64,000 nt of DNA from Methylobacterium sp. J-088 (lineage in GTDB: Bacteria; Pseudomonadota; Alphaproteobacteria; Rhizobiales; Beijerinckiaceae), in assembly GCF_022829295.1 (NCBI RefSeq), contig NZ_JAKSYH010000031.1, positions 1 through 64,000 of the forward strand, read 5' to 3'. Each line of letters opens with the position of its first letter. Within the stretch, counting starts at the first letter, position 1. The position numbers and the translations under genes are program-made. Under the pieces are notes generated by a model. The model worked only from the letters and a program-made list of their open reading frames with translations, did no database searches and had not been told where the DNA came from. Of this stretch, positions 52,708 to 62,045 are shown piece after piece.

Positions 52708-52959
52708 TTGAATCGATCGATCCTCGCCCTTCTCATCGTCGCCACGACCCTCACCGACCTGTCGGCGGCTCGGGCGCAGGATCGGACCGGGGCGGATCCC
52801 AAGGCCGAGACCGCGACCAAGCCGGCAGCCGATACGCGGGATCCGGGCAAGACGGCGACGGAGGCCGTGACCAACCCCGCCACCGTACCGCCGACTGAAG
52901 GCGCCGTCGGCAGCGGCAAGCCGCCGGTGGCCGGCACGCCCCCCACCACGGGCCGATAG
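52708..52959 (+). CDS. Exported hypothetical protein, 83 aa
   Basis: A signal peptide (RSILALLIVATTLTDLSAARA) precedes a Lys/Ala/Thr/Pro-rich low-complexity chain without cysteines. The TTG start at 52708 follows GGAG. Function is unknown. A GC hairpin (52965-52986) follows the stop. Confidence 0.6.
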   Translation: MNRSILALLIVATTLTDLSAARAQDRTGADPKAETATKPAADTRDPGKTATEAVTNPATVPPTEGAVGSGKPPVAGTPPTTGR

Positions 52960-52964
52960 AGAGC

Positions 52965-52986
52965 CCGGCCCCACTGGCAGGGCCGG
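52965..52986 (+). terminator. Short GC hairpin
   Basis: CCGGCCC and GGGCCGG pair across an eight-base loop, six bases after the stop codon. No U-tract follows; terminator function is possible but weak. Confidence 0.35.
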
Positions 52987-53071
52987 ACCTTGCGTCCGCG
53001 GGCGAACCATTGCGGCCCTCGTGCGTCTGCCCGGTGCGGTCACGCCTTGGCCGCGGGGTGAGCAGAGCCGG

Positions 53072-54115
53072 ATGATATCTCACGAGCAGGTCGGGGCAGC
53101 CCGACCCTGGGCCGACGCTCACGTTGCGGGTACGTGCCGTTCTTGGTCGCGTGGGCTTCGCCGGTTCGCCACGGGAATCGCCGCCCCCGATCCCCGACTC
53201 TGGGCGCTGAGCCTCGCGCTTATCGGGATCGACGCCGTCTGGATGCGGGCGGCCGGCATGACGGCCGCGCCGACCGGCTTCGTCGTGGCTGCCGCCATCG
53301 TGGTAGTCCTGCTGGTCGCGGCGGCCTGCTTCGCGACCGTGAAATCGGATCCGCCCCTGCGAGGCATGGCGCTCGCGAGCGCATTTCTGATCACCTTCAC
53401 CATACCGGTGGCGGTTCTGCACTTCCTTGTCGCGGGCCTGGGGCTGCCCTTCATTGACGACGCGCTGGCTGGGTTCGAGGCACGGCTCGGTTTCGACTGG
53501 ACGGCTTACGTGGCCTTCCTGGCGCGCCATCCCACCCTGTCGTGGTGGCTGGCGCTCGCCTATCATTCCAGCGGGCCGCAGGTCGGCGTCGTGGTCATCG
53601 CGTTGAGCGCGACCCGCCGGCTCGGACGGCTCTGGGCCTACATCCGGCTGTTCTCAGTCACACTGCTGTGCGTGATCGTCCTCGCCGCCCTGTTGCCGGC
53701 GCTGGGCCCTTACGCCCATTACGCGCCGCGCGTTGTTCCGTCGGACCATCTGGAGACGATCGGCGCGCTCTGGCATCTGGAGCCGGTGGCACGGCTGCGG
53801 GCGGGCACGCTCGACACGCTGGCGCTCGGCGACCTGCGGGGGCTGGCGACCTTCCCGTCCTTCCACGTGTGCCTCGCGCTCCTGACCGCCTGGGCGCTGG
53901 CACCCTTGCCCGTCCTTGGCCCGCTCGCGATCCTCCTCAACGCAGTCGTGATCGTGGCGACGCTGGGCGCGGGCGGTCACTACCTGCCGGACGTGCTGGC
54001 CGGGGCGACCCTGGCGATCGCGGCCCTGGCGGTTCGAGAGCGGGTCCTTCGGCGCACGCCGTCCGCCGCCCCGGCCTGTCCGGTCCCCGGGGCGATCAGC
54101 CGTGCCGATGCCTGA
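53072..54115 (+). CDS. PAP2 superfamily membrane phosphatase
   Basis: The 347-residue protein has six or more membrane helices and the C-terminal PAP2 pattern FPSFHVCLALLTAWAL with GGHYLPDVLAG, giving the two catalytic histidines. It resembles the PAP2_3 group that includes inositol-phosphoceramide synthase-like and lipid phosphatases. The ATG at 53072 was chosen because an upstream start adds a non-hydrophobic tail. The substrate is probably a membrane phospholipid or phosphate ester. Confidence 0.8.
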   Translation: MISHEQVGAARPWADAHVAGTCRSWSRGLRRFATGIAAPDPRLWALSLALIGIDAVWMRAAGMTAAPTGFVVAAAIVVVLLVAAACFATVKSDPPLRGMALASAFLITFTIPVAVLHFLVAGLGLPFIDDALAGFEARLGFDWTAYVAFLARHPTLSWWLALAYHSSGPQVGVVVIALSATRRLGRLWAYIRLFSVTLLCVIVLAALLPALGPYAHYAPRVVPSDHLETIGALWHLEPVARLRAGTLDTLALGDLRGLATFPSFHVCLALLTAWALAPLPVLGPLAILLNAVVIVATLGAGGHYLPDVLAGATLAIAALAVRERVLRRTPSAAPACPVPGAISRADA

Positions 54116-54356
54116 GCGCGTTGAGCCGCGAACTATCCCACCGCCGGTGGATTAGTCCGACAGTGGAGGTCCGACAGACTATGCCCGAGACCCAGTGGAC
54201 GAGGCGCGCCCAGCCGGACAGCTGGCGATCGTCCCGGGCGCCGCGGCGGAGGAGTTCTGGTCTCTCTCGAAGACGCGGACCGGAACCGCGCCTGCACGGT
54301 CCCGGCCGAAACCCGCCCCGCTTGCCCACGCCAACGCCGCTCCATAGAAGCCCCCG

Positions 54357-55823
54357 ATGATGGCACTTCCCTTCGACAACAGCTACACCCGCCTGCCCGA
54401 GCGCTTCTACGCGCGCCGCCCCGCGACCCCCGTGGAGGCTCCGCGCCTGATCCACCTAAATCGGGCCTTGGCGGGGGAACTTGGGCTCGACGCCGACTGG
54501 CTCGCAGGTCCGGACGGGGTTGCGGCGCTGGCGGGGAACACGGTTCCGGAGGGTGCCGATCCGATCGCGGCGGCCTATGCCGGGCACCAGTTCGGCCAGT
54601 TCGTGCCGCAACTCGGCGACGGGCGCGCGGTCCTGCTCGGCGAAGTGATCGACCGGACCGGCATCCGCCGCGACATCCAGCTCAAGGGCTCCGGCCCGAC
54701 CCCGTTCTCCCGGCGCGGGGACGGCCGGGCGGCCCTCGGACCGGTGCTGCGCGAGTACCTCGTCAGCGAGGCGATGGCGGCGCTGGGCATTCCGACCACC
54801 CGGGCGCTCGCCGCCGTCGCCACCGGCGAGCCCGTGGTGCGCGAGACCCTGCTGCCCGGGGCCGTGCTCACGCGGGTCGCAGCGAGCCACATCCGGGTCG
54901 GCACCTTCCAGTTCTTCGCGGTCCGGGGTGACGTCGAGGCCCTGCGGGCCCTGGCCGACCATGTCGTGGCCCGGCACTATCCCGAGGCGGCGGAGGCGGA
55001 AAATCGCTACCGGGCGCTGCTCGACGCGGTCATCGCCGCCCAGGCAGGGCTGGTGGCGCGATGGCTGCTCGTGGGCTTCGTCCACGGGGTGATGAACACC
55101 GACAACATGGCGGTGGCCGGCGAGACGATCGACTACGGCCCCTGCGCCTTCCTCGACGCCTACGATCCCGGCACGGTGTTCAGTTCGATCGATCAGAACG
55201 GACGCTACGCCTACGGCCAGCAGCCGCGCATCGCGCTTTGGAACCTGACCCGGTTCGCCGAAACCCTGCTGCCCTTGCTCGCCGATGACGAAGAGCAGGC
55301 GGTCCGTGAGGCCGAAGCGGCGCTCTCCGGCAACGCACCTGCTTTCGAAGACGCCTATCACGGCGGCCTCAATCGAAAGCTCGGGCTCGGCGCGGTCCGG
55401 GACGGCGACCCCGCGCTGGCGGGCGACCTCCTGACACGGATGGGCGAGAACCAAGCCGACTTCACCCTGACCTTCCGGACCCTGTGCGGAGCCGTTGAGG
55501 GCGACGGATCCGTGCGCGACCTGTTCGTCGACCCGACCGCGTACGACGGGTGGGCGGTTCGCTGGCGGGCGCGCCTCGCCGAGGAAACCCGCGCCCCGGC
55601 CGAGATAGCCGCCGCGATGCGGACGGCGAATCCGGCCTTCATCCCTCGCAACCATCAGGTCGAGGCGATGATCGCGGCCGCCGTGGAGCGAAACGATTTC
55701 GCGCCCTTCGAAACCTTGTTGGCGGTGCTGGCACGGCCCTACGCCGACCAGCCGGAGCACGCCCGCTACGCGCAGGCGCCGGAGGGCGGCGGGGTCGGCT
55801 ACCGGACCTTCTGCGGCACGTAA
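54357..55823 (+). CDS. selO: Protein adenylyltransferase SelO (YdiU)
   Basis: SelO is a pseudokinase-fold enzyme that transfers AMP to protein hydroxyls, linked to redox stress. The 488-residue protein is of full family length, with [51 protein letters not shown], the NTDNM motif for metal binding, and DYGPCAFLDAYDP. The C-terminus ends YRTFCGT with a cysteine near the terminus, as in bacterial members. Start ATG 54357 (a second ATG follows at 54360). Confidence 0.93.
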   Translation: MMALPFDNSYTRLPERFYARRPATPVEAPRLIHLNRALAGELGLDADWLAGPDGVAALAGNTVPEGADPIAAAYAGHQFGQFVPQLGDGRAVLLGEVIDRTGIRRDIQLKGSGPTPFSRRGDGRAALGPVLREYLVSEAMAALGIPTTRALAAVATGEPVVRETLLPGAVLTRVAASHIRVGTFQFFAVRGDVEALRALADHVVARHYPEAAEAENRYRALLDAVIAAQAGLVARWLLVGFVHGVMNTDNMAVAGETIDYGPCAFLDAYDPGTVFSSIDQNGRYAYGQQPRIALWNLTRFAETLLPLLADDEEQAVREAEAALSGNAPAFEDAYHGGLNRKLGLGAVRDGDPALAGDLLTRMGENQADFTLTFRTLCGAVEGDGSVRDLFVDPTAYDGWAVRWRARLAEETRAPAEIAAAMRTANPAFIPRNHQVEAMIAAAVERNDFAPFETLLAVLARPYADQPEHARYAQAPEGGGVGYRTFCGT

Positions 55824-55830
55824 GGCCCGT

Positions 55831-56046
55831 TCAGGCCTGCGGCCAGGTGTAAATCTCGTGCACGGTGCCCGCGGCACGGAACCAATGCACCCGCGTGGCC
55901 GGGTTGAACCCGTGATCCCGGTACGAGGTTGCGATCACCGACACGAGGGAGGCTGCCAGGGAGCGGTCTTGGATGTCATAGGCCAGGAGCTGCGGTGTAC
56001 GCCCGTCGTCATGGGCAAGATCACGGACGAAGATCGAATACGACAT
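55831..56046 (-). CDS. Hypothetical protein, 71 aa
   Basis: This small soluble protein (MSYSIFVRDLAHDDGRTPQLLAYDI, then SVIATSYRDHGFNP and RVHWFRAAGTVHEIYTWPQA) converges on selO 7 bases away. No family is recognised. The ribosome site is weak, but codon pattern and protein character look genuine. Confidence 0.52.
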   Translation of the reverse strand: MSYSIFVRDLAHDDGRTPQLLAYDIQDRSLAASLVSVIATSYRDHGFNPATRVHWFRAAGTVHEIYTWPQA

Positions 56047-56400
56047 GTGTCAGACTCGGCTCCACCAGGAACAACCTATACGTGCATATACCGCCTGGAT
56101 CGCTTGGGTTCATTGTAAGTTCATGTCAAGGTTAAGTAGTCTTAACTGGATTTCGGAGACTTGATGGAGTCTTTGCGAACCAGCGTGCCTCAGGCCGACC
56201 GATACGGCCCCGCAGCGCGATCCGGCTCCGATGCCTGAAGCAGGGTCAGCAACAGCGTCATCGCCGCCGCGGCGGCGACGCGGTCGACTCGGAATGAGCA
56301 GGTGAACAGGATCGCCCGATGATTCTGCCACGGGGTCGTATACCGTGATCCGGCCCGGCGCCGATCCTGAGCGGCGGCGCGGACAGGAGAACCCGGATCG
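56047..56400. other. Intergenic region upstream of yehZ-like gene
   Basis: This 354-base divergent gap is AT-rich from 56080 to 56160. It contains a small inverted repeat GTTAAG-TAGT-CTTAAC (56131-56146). It probably carries the osmoprotectant operon promoter. No gene is visible. Confidence 0.45.
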
Positions 56401-57309
56401 ATGGGCAAGCGGATCCTGGCCGGACTTGTCGGGTTGCTGATCGGCCTGTCGGCCGCGCAGGCGGCGCCCGTCGTGGTCAGCTCCAAGCTCGACACGGAGG
56501 GCGGGGTTCTCGGCGCCATCATCCTGCAGGCGCTCGGGGCCAAGGGCATTTCGACGGTGGACAAGACCCAACTCGGGTCGACATCGATCGTGCGCCAGGC
56601 CCTGCTGGAGGGCCAGATCGACATCTACCCGGAATACACCGGCAACGCGGCGTTCTTCTTCGGACGGCAGGATCTCCCGGTCTGGAAGGACGCACAGGCC
56701 GCCTACGAGACCGCCCGGCGCCTCGACCGCGCGGCCAACGACCTCGTTTGGCTGGCGCCCGCCTCGGCCAACAACACCTGGGCGATCGCGGTGCGCGACG
56801 ACATCGCCAAGGCCAATGCCCTCGAGACGATGAGCGATTTCGGCCGCTACGTGGCCGGTGGCGGCTCGATCAAGCTCGCGGCCTCGTCGGAATTCGTCTC
56901 CGCGCCCGCCGCGCTCCCGGCCTTCGGCCGGGCCTACGGCTTCGGCTTCAGGCCGGACCAGCTCGTCATCCTCGCCGGCGGAGACACCGCCGCCACGATC
57001 GCGGCGGCGGCGCGGGGTACCTCCGGAACCAACGCCGCCATGGTGTTCGGGACCGATGGCAGTCTCGCCGCCGCCCGCCTCATGGTGATGGCGGATGACC
57101 GCGGCGTCCAACCGGTCTACCAGCCGGCACCCGTGGTCCGCGGAGCCGTCCTCAGGGCGCGTCCTGAGATCGCGACGGTGCTCGATCCGATCTTCCGCCA
57201 GCTCGACCTCGCCACGCTGCGCGACCTCAACGGACGGGTTCAGATCGGCGGCGAACCCGCCTCCACGGTAGCGGCGGATTTCCTGAAGGCGGCGGGGTTC
57301 GTGCATTAA
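56401..57309 (+). CDS. yehZ: Osmoprotectant ABC transporter binding protein (YehZ/OsmF-like)
   Basis: This is the periplasmic receptor for glycine-betaine-like solutes. The 302-residue precursor has a signal peptide (RILAGLVGLLIGLSAAQA) and the OpuAC-type core: VVVSSKLDTEGGVLGAIILQAL, IVRQALLEGQIDIYPEYTGNAAFFF, and PAPVVRGAVLRARPEI. It is the first gene of a four-gene set in the same order as E. coli yehZYXW. A strong hairpin separates it from the permease gene. Confidence 0.88.
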   Translation: MGKRILAGLVGLLIGLSAAQAAPVVVSSKLDTEGGVLGAIILQALGAKGISTVDKTQLGSTSIVRQALLEGQIDIYPEYTGNAAFFFGRQDLPVWKDAQAAYETARRLDRAANDLVWLAPASANNTWAIAVRDDIAKANALETMSDFGRYVAGGGSIKLAASSEFVSAPAALPAFGRAYGFGFRPDQLVILAGGDTAATIAAAARGTSGTNAAMVFGTDGSLAAARLMVMADDRGVQPVYQPAPVVRGAVLRARPEIATVLDPIFRQLDLATLRDLNGRVQIGGEPASTVAADFLKAAGFVH

Positions 57310-57316
57310 GGCCGGC

Positions 57317-57361
57317 GCGCGCTCTGCGCCGAACCGGTGTCCACTTCGGCGCAGAGCGCGC
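57317..57361 (+). promoter_or_regulatory. Intra-operon hairpin with ACCGGTGTCCACTT core
   Basis: Perfect 17-base arms GCGCGCTCTGCGCCGAA / TTCGGCGCAGAGCGCGC flank CCGGTGTCCAC. It sits just after the binding-protein stop and before the permease gene, the usual place for structures that keep binding-protein mRNA more abundant. The loop core matches the repeat at 171-215. Confidence 0.7.
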
Positions 57362-57414
57362 TAAGTCCAGGCGACGCGCAGCCACGCTCCTGCGGCCGCG
57401 CGCGGAGCCTCCGG

Positions 57415-58632
57415 ATGGGCCAATTCCCTGCACCCGGGACGCATGCCGATGCCCGCCCGAGCGGCCGGATCGTCTCCGGCCTCGATCCCCTGGGCGCGAC
57501 CCTCGCGACCCTGCTGACTCTGGGCCTCGTCGTGCTGCCGCTGATGGTCGTGCGGCCGAACCGGATCGCCGAAGGCACCGCGCTGATGGCATGGTCGGCG
57601 CTGCCGGCCGGTCCGGCGCTCGCACTGCTTTGCGGCTCCGGGCTCGCCGCGCCGCTGCTGGCCCTGCGGATCCCCCCGTTCCTGCGGCTTGCCGCGGGCG
57701 CAGCCGCGTTGCTGCTCCTCGGCCTCACGGCCGGATGGGCGGCCGATCACCTGACGCCGCCCGGCGACCGCTACAGCCGGGTCTCGCCGGAGGCCGGCTG
57801 GTGGCTGGCCTTCGGCGCCGCCGGCCTCGCCACCGGCGACGGGCTGGCGCGCCTGCGGCCCGGCCCCGGGATGCGGGTCACGGCGCTGGCGACCGTTGCG
57901 ATCCTGGCGGGGCTCGCCCTCCGGTCCGGGTTCTGGGACAACCTCTCGGTGATGCGGGAATATGCCGGTCACGCGGATACGTTCGGCCGGGAGGTCCGGA
58001 CCCATCTCGGCCTTGCCCTCGCGTCGGTGGCGGCGGCCGCCCTGGTCGGGATCCCGGCCGCGATCCTGGCACGTCCGAAGCCGGCCCTGTGGCGGGCGCT
58101 GCTCGCGATTCTCAACGTGGTCCAGACCATCCCCTCCCTGGCGCTGTTCGGGATGCTGATCGCGCCGCTGGCCTGGATCGGCCGGACGATCCCCGGGGCC
58201 GCGGAATCCGGGATCGCGGGGATCGGCCCCGCCCCGGCCGTCGTGGCCCTGTGGGCCTACGCGCTCCTGCCTGTCGCGGCCGCCACCGTCGCGGGGCTCG
58301 ACGCCGTGCCTGCACCGGTGCGCGACGCGGCACGCGGCGTCGGGATGACCGGCCGCCAGCGCCTCCTCCAGGTAGAGCTGCCGCTGGCGCTCCCGAGTCT
58401 CCTCACCGGGATCCGCATCGTGCTGGTCCAGAACATCGGCCTTGCGGTGATCGCGGGCCTCGTGGGCGGCGGCGGGCTCGGCGTGTTCGTCTTCCAGGGC
58501 ATCAGCCAGAACGCGGGCGACCTCGTCCTGCTCGGGGCGCTGCCGACCGTCGCCCTGGCGAGCAGCGCCGCCGTGCTGTTCGATGCCGCCATCGCAGTGA
58601 GCCGCGGCCGGGTGGCGGAACGGCACCCGTGA
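57415..58632 (+). CDS. yehY: Osmoprotectant ABC transporter permease (YehY-like)
   Basis: The 405-residue permease has an extended hydrophobic N-terminal half (several helices to about residue 180) and a C-terminal OpuB-type permease domain with the EAA loop DAARGVGMTGRQRLLQVELPLALPSLL. The length matches YehY, which also carries an extra N-terminal region. The ATG at 57415 follows GGAG. Its stop overlaps the ATPase ATG (TGATG). Confidence 0.88.
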   Translation: MGQFPAPGTHADARPSGRIVSGLDPLGATLATLLTLGLVVLPLMVVRPNRIAEGTALMAWSALPAGPALALLCGSGLAAPLLALRIPPFLRLAAGAAALLLLGLTAGWAADHLTPPGDRYSRVSPEAGWWLAFGAAGLATGDGLARLRPGPGMRVTALATVAILAGLALRSGFWDNLSVMREYAGHADTFGREVRTHLGLALASVAAAALVGIPAAILARPKPALWRALLAILNVVQTIPSLALFGMLIAPLAWIGRTIPGAAESGIAGIGPAPAVVALWAYALLPVAAATVAGLDAVPAPVRDAARGVGMTGRQRLLQVELPLALPSLLTGIRIVLVQNIGLAVIAGLVGGGGLGVFVFQGISQNAGDLVLLGALPTVALASSAAVLFDAAIAVSRGRVAERHP

Positions 58633-59576
58633 TGCCTGATCCGATGATCGAACTCGCCGGGATCAGCCGCGTCTTCGGGGAGCGGGCGGTCGTGTCCGAC
58701 GTCAGCCTGCGGGTCGAGGCGGGCGCGGTGCTGACGGTCGTGGGCACCTCGGGCTCCGGTAAGACGACCCTGCTGCGGATGATCAACCGCCTCGTCGAGC
58801 CGAGCGCCGGCACGGTCCGGATCGCGGGCCGGGACATCCGGGCGGTCGCCCCGCATGTCCTGCGCCGGGGGATCGGCTACGCGATCCAGGGCCACGGCCT
58901 GTTCCCCCATCGGACGGTGGCGGAGAACATCGCGGTGGTGCCGCGGCTGCTGGGCTGGGACCGTCGGCGGATCGACGCGCGGGTCGACGCGCTGCTCGGC
59001 CTGTTCAACCTCGATCCGGCCGCCTACCGGGACCGGCTCCCGGCGGCGCTGTCGGGCGGCGAGCAGCAGCGGATCGGGGTCGCCCGGGCGCTGGCCGCCG
59101 AGCCGCCGATCCTGCTGATGGACGAGCCCTTCGGCGCCCTCGATCCGATCATCCGCCGCCAGGCTCAGGCGGATCTGCGGGCGATCCAGCGGCGCACCGG
59201 CACCACCATCGTGCTGGTGACCCACGACATGGACGAGGCGCTGCGGCTCGGCGACCGGATCGCCGTGATGGACCGGGGCCGCCTCGTGCAGGAGGCCGAT
59301 CCGGCGGCGCTGATCGGTGCGCCGGCCACCGCGTTCGTCGGCGCCCTCCTCGGCGGCGGCGACCGGGCCTTCCAGCTCATGGCGCTGCGCGTCGTGGACG
59401 ATCTCGTGGAGCCCGGGGCGGCGCCGGGCACGCCGATCCCGGCGGGCACCTCGGTGCGCGCGGCGCTGGCTGAGAGCCTGTGGTCGCAGCGCCCGGCCCT
59501 GCCTGTCAGCCGAGACGGCGTGCTGCTCGGCCGGGTGACGCGCGCCGCGCTCGAGGCGCAGGGCGCCCGCCCGTGA
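58632..59576 (+). CDS. yehX: Osmoprotectant ABC transporter ATP-binding protein (YehX-like)
   Basis: The 314-residue ATPase has Walker A GTSGSGKTT, Q-loop YAIQGHGLFPHRT, signature ALSGGEQQRIG, Walker B ILLMDEPFGALDP and switch His in VTHDMDEALRL. A C-terminal extension of about 70 residues after the nucleotide domain is typical of OpuA/OpuB-type ATPases (a degenerate CBS-like part). Both its start and stop overlap neighbouring genes. Confidence 0.92.
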   Translation: MPDPMIELAGISRVFGERAVVSDVSLRVEAGAVLTVVGTSGSGKTTLLRMINRLVEPSAGTVRIAGRDIRAVAPHVLRRGIGYAIQGHGLFPHRTVAENIAVVPRLLGWDRRRIDARVDALLGLFNLDPAAYRDRLPAALSGGEQQRIGVARALAAEPPILLMDEPFGALDPIIRRQAQADLRAIQRRTGTTIVLVTHDMDEALRLGDRIAVMDRGRLVQEADPAALIGAPATAFVGALLGGGDRAFQLMALRVVDDLVEPGAAPGTPIPAGTSVRAALAESLWSQRPALPVSRDGVLLGRVTRAALEAQGARP

Positions 59577-60316
59577 GCCGTGCGGGATATCTAGCGCATC
59601 TCGCGCTGCTCGCCCTGCTCGGCACCTTCCTGCTCGCGCCGCAGAGCTTCGCGGGCCTGTTGCGCCCTTTCGCCCCCGGCGACACCGCGCCGATCTACGC
59701 ACAGACCCCGCTGCTTGCGCTCACTATCAACCACCTCCTGCTGGTCGCCGCCGCAACCCTGACGGCGAGCGTGCTGGCGATCGGCTTCGCGGTCGCGGCG
59801 ACCCGTCCGGCGGGACGCGACGTCCTGCCCTTCGCCCGGGCGGTGGCCAATCTCGGCCAGACATTCCCGCCGGTGGCGGTGCTGGCCTTAGCCGTGCCGA
59901 TCTTCGGGTTCGGGCCGCTGCCGACCCTCGTCGCCCTCGTGCTGTACGGGCTGCTGCCGATCTTCGAGACCACGCTCACTGGCCTCGAAGGCCTCGATCC
60001 GGCGCTGATGGAGGCGGCGCGCGGCATGGGGCTGACCGACAGCCAGCGGCTCGTCCAAGTGGAACTGCCGCTCGCGCTGCCAATGATCCTGGCCGGGATC
60101 CGGCTGTCGGCCGTCATCGGCCTCGCGACCGCAACGATCGGCTCGACGGTAGCGGCCAGCACGCTGGGCGAGGTCATCATCTCGGGCCTGCTCACGGGCA
60201 ACACCGCCTATGTCCTGCAAGGCGGCCTCGTCGTTTCGGCGCTGGCGATCCTGATCGACGCGGCTTTCCACATCCTCGAGCAAAGTGCAGCGCGGCGAAC
60301 TGGATTCCGTTCCTAG
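59573..60316 (+). CDS. yehW: Osmoprotectant ABC transporter permease (YehW-like)
   Basis: The 247-residue permease has six predicted helices and the EAA loop EAARGMGLTDSQRLVQVELPLALPMILAG. The GTG at 59573 overlaps the yehX stop by four bases (GTGA). It completes a heterodimeric importer with the YehY-like subunit. In E. coli the homologous operon is RpoS-controlled with low betaine affinity; here no EcfG promoter was found upstream. Confidence 0.9.
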   Translation: MSRAGYLAHLALLALLGTFLLAPQSFAGLLRPFAPGDTAPIYAQTPLLALTINHLLLVAAATLTASVLAIGFAVAATRPAGRDVLPFARAVANLGQTFPPVAVLALAVPIFGFGPLPTLVALVLYGLLPIFETTLTGLEGLDPALMEAARGMGLTDSQRLVQVELPLALPMILAGIRLSAVIGLATATIGSTVAASTLGEVIISGLLTGNTAYVLQGGLVVSALAILIDAAFHILEQSAARRTGFRS

Positions 60317-60572
60317 AACCGACTATAAGTCCGGCGGGCCCGTACGCGCGGGCCTGGGGCGTGGAACCCCCTGTCTGATGGTTGGTGCCGACCAGAACGG
60401 CACCCGCACCTTGACCAAACGGTCGGGGAGCCTGCGACGTATGTCCAGGCGTTCCGGCGCTAAAGGTCGTAGGGACCGTTCAGACACGGTTTTCCAACTC
60501 CCCGACTCGGGATGGTCGAAGGCTTGTTCGCGGGGGCGTACCGCGGACCAAAGCCGGCCGGGAGGACGGGTC

Positions 60573-60791
60573 ATGGCTCCCATCGATCCCGAACTGCGGA
60601 TGCGCCAGCTCGCCGAGTTGCGCGCGGCCTACGACGCGAGCCCGTGCCCAACGGTCGACCACAGCGAGACCCGGATCGCACGACATTCGCGGGTGCTGCT
60701 GGGACGGATCCTCGTCGTCCTGAGCGACCCGGACGGCGGCGCAGGTGCGCGGGAGACACGGCCGGGCGGCAAGGCCTGCGCCGACTTGTGA
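60573..60791 (+). CDS. Hypothetical protein, 72 aa
   Basis: This small soluble basic protein (LRMRQLAELRAAYDASPCPTVDHSETRIARHSRVLLGRIL in outline) has a strong GGAGG ribosome site before the ATG at 60573. No family is recognised. It lies alone 256 bases after the yehW-like gene. Confidence 0.5.
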   Translation: MAPIDPELRMRQLAELRAAYDASPCPTVDHSETRIARHSRVLLGRILVVLSDPDGGAGARETRPGGKACADL

Positions 60792-61432
60792 GGCTCCCAT
60801 CCGTCGCGCGCCGGCTCACGCAGCCAGCTGCGCGGTGACGAGCCCAATGCCGTTCCAGGCGTCGTCGATGACGTCCACCAGCTCGGCGCCGGGCTTCCGC
60901 TGAACGGCCCTGGTGGACGCGGGCGCGCGGTGAGGACGGCGCGCCTGGGTGGGCTGCCCTCTGCCGAGTCGCTCCGACCCGGCCAGGCGCCTCAGATTTG
61001 TGACGACGCCTGATCGCGCAACTTGCAGTCAAGTCGTCCGTGATTGTTCGATGAAGGTTTCGGATTTTCCGCTTCAGGACTGGGAGTCTTATCTTTATTC
61101 GCACGAGAGTCTGCCGATGCAAAATTCCAGTTTATACTTATGAACAACATTCGTGATTTCGAGCACGGTCGATATTTTGCATCGAATGGATGATCAAGTA
61201 TCTCAAGAGATCATAAACAGCAGTCGTTGGCGCTGATCGCTTCGGCGTCACCTACAATAACGCGATCGTGTCATGCACGAGACCGCCGATCGAATACAAT
61301 ATCTTAGAGGTACGCTTGAATGAAGATCGCACTGAGAACAATATTTGCTCGGCGCCAACGATTCGGCCGGCCTGAGATGAACACTCGGACCGAAGCCGAC
61401 CCGTCTCGCATGCGCCAGACTGGGAGGTCGTC
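60792..61432. other. Intergenic region, strongly AT-rich
   Basis: This 641-base gap is the longest in the window. From about 61010 to 61340 its AT content is well above the neighbouring genes. It includes a palindrome ATCTC-AA-GAGAT at 61200-61211. No gene, terminator or known RNA was recognised. It may be a promoter region for the secreted protein or a remnant of transferred DNA. Confidence 0.45.
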
Positions 61433-62002
61433 ATGATGGGCAAAGAAATTGCGTTCGCATCACCCGCGACATGTTCGGCGGCGGCATTCGGCCTGCTGCT
61501 CCTCGGCTCCACCACGGCCGGCGCCGACGACATGCCGCGGCAGGGTGATTTCCGGATCACCTACACGTCGACGGTGCTGGCAGCGCCGAAGCCCGTCACC
61601 ATCGGCGAGAACCGCGTGGCCTCCGCCTCGATCGCCATGATGACCGCGGTCAACGAATCCGGCGGCAAGCTCCTGCACAACATGGCCGGGCGCTGCACCT
61701 CCGCGCCGACGATCGACAACGGCGCCAAGACCGTGGAGAACCACGGCTATTGCGACTACGTCGATGCCGATGGCGACCACGTGTTCGAGAAGTGGGACTA
61801 CCCGCTCCAGCCGCTCGCGGCGGTGAACGAGGGGACGGGCCAGTGGATCGGCGGCACCGGCAAGTTCGCGGGCCTGGCGGGCATGATGACGATCCGCTCG
61901 CGCCGGCTGAACACCCTGACGGACGGCGCGGTCCAAGTGGTCGGCGAGAAGCTCGGCAGCTACAGCTTCACCGGCACGGTGGCGAGCGCCAAGCCGGATT
62001 GA
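61433..62002 (+). CDS. Secreted conserved hypothetical protein
   Basis: The 189-residue protein has a likely signal peptide (about residues 1-31, ending TTAGADD) and a soluble beta-rich domain (GDFRITYTSTVLAAPKPVTIGE, then ENHGYCDYVDADGDHVFEKWDYP, and WIGGTGKFAGLAGMMTI). The two cysteines (GRCTSA, GYCDY) could form a disulfide. The fold is reminiscent of small beta-barrel lipocalin or allene-oxide-cyclase-like proteins, but I make no assignment. Confidence 0.65.
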   Translation: MMGKEIAFASPATCSAAAFGLLLLGSTTAGADDMPRQGDFRITYTSTVLAAPKPVTIGENRVASASIAMMTAVNESGGKLLHNMAGRCTSAPTIDNGAKTVENHGYCDYVDADGDHVFEKWDYPLQPLAAVNEGTGQWIGGTGKFAGLAGMMTIRSRRLNTLTDGAVQVVGEKLGSYSFTGTVASAKPD

Positions 62003-62045
62003 GAACCAGCGGGACGGCGGGCCGTCCGGGCGCTATACGCGCCCG

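Noticed and set aside
60949..61143. Open frame ending in the AT-rich gap near 61.1 kb
   Set aside because: Only the last 30 residues look protein-like, without a ribosome site or family match.
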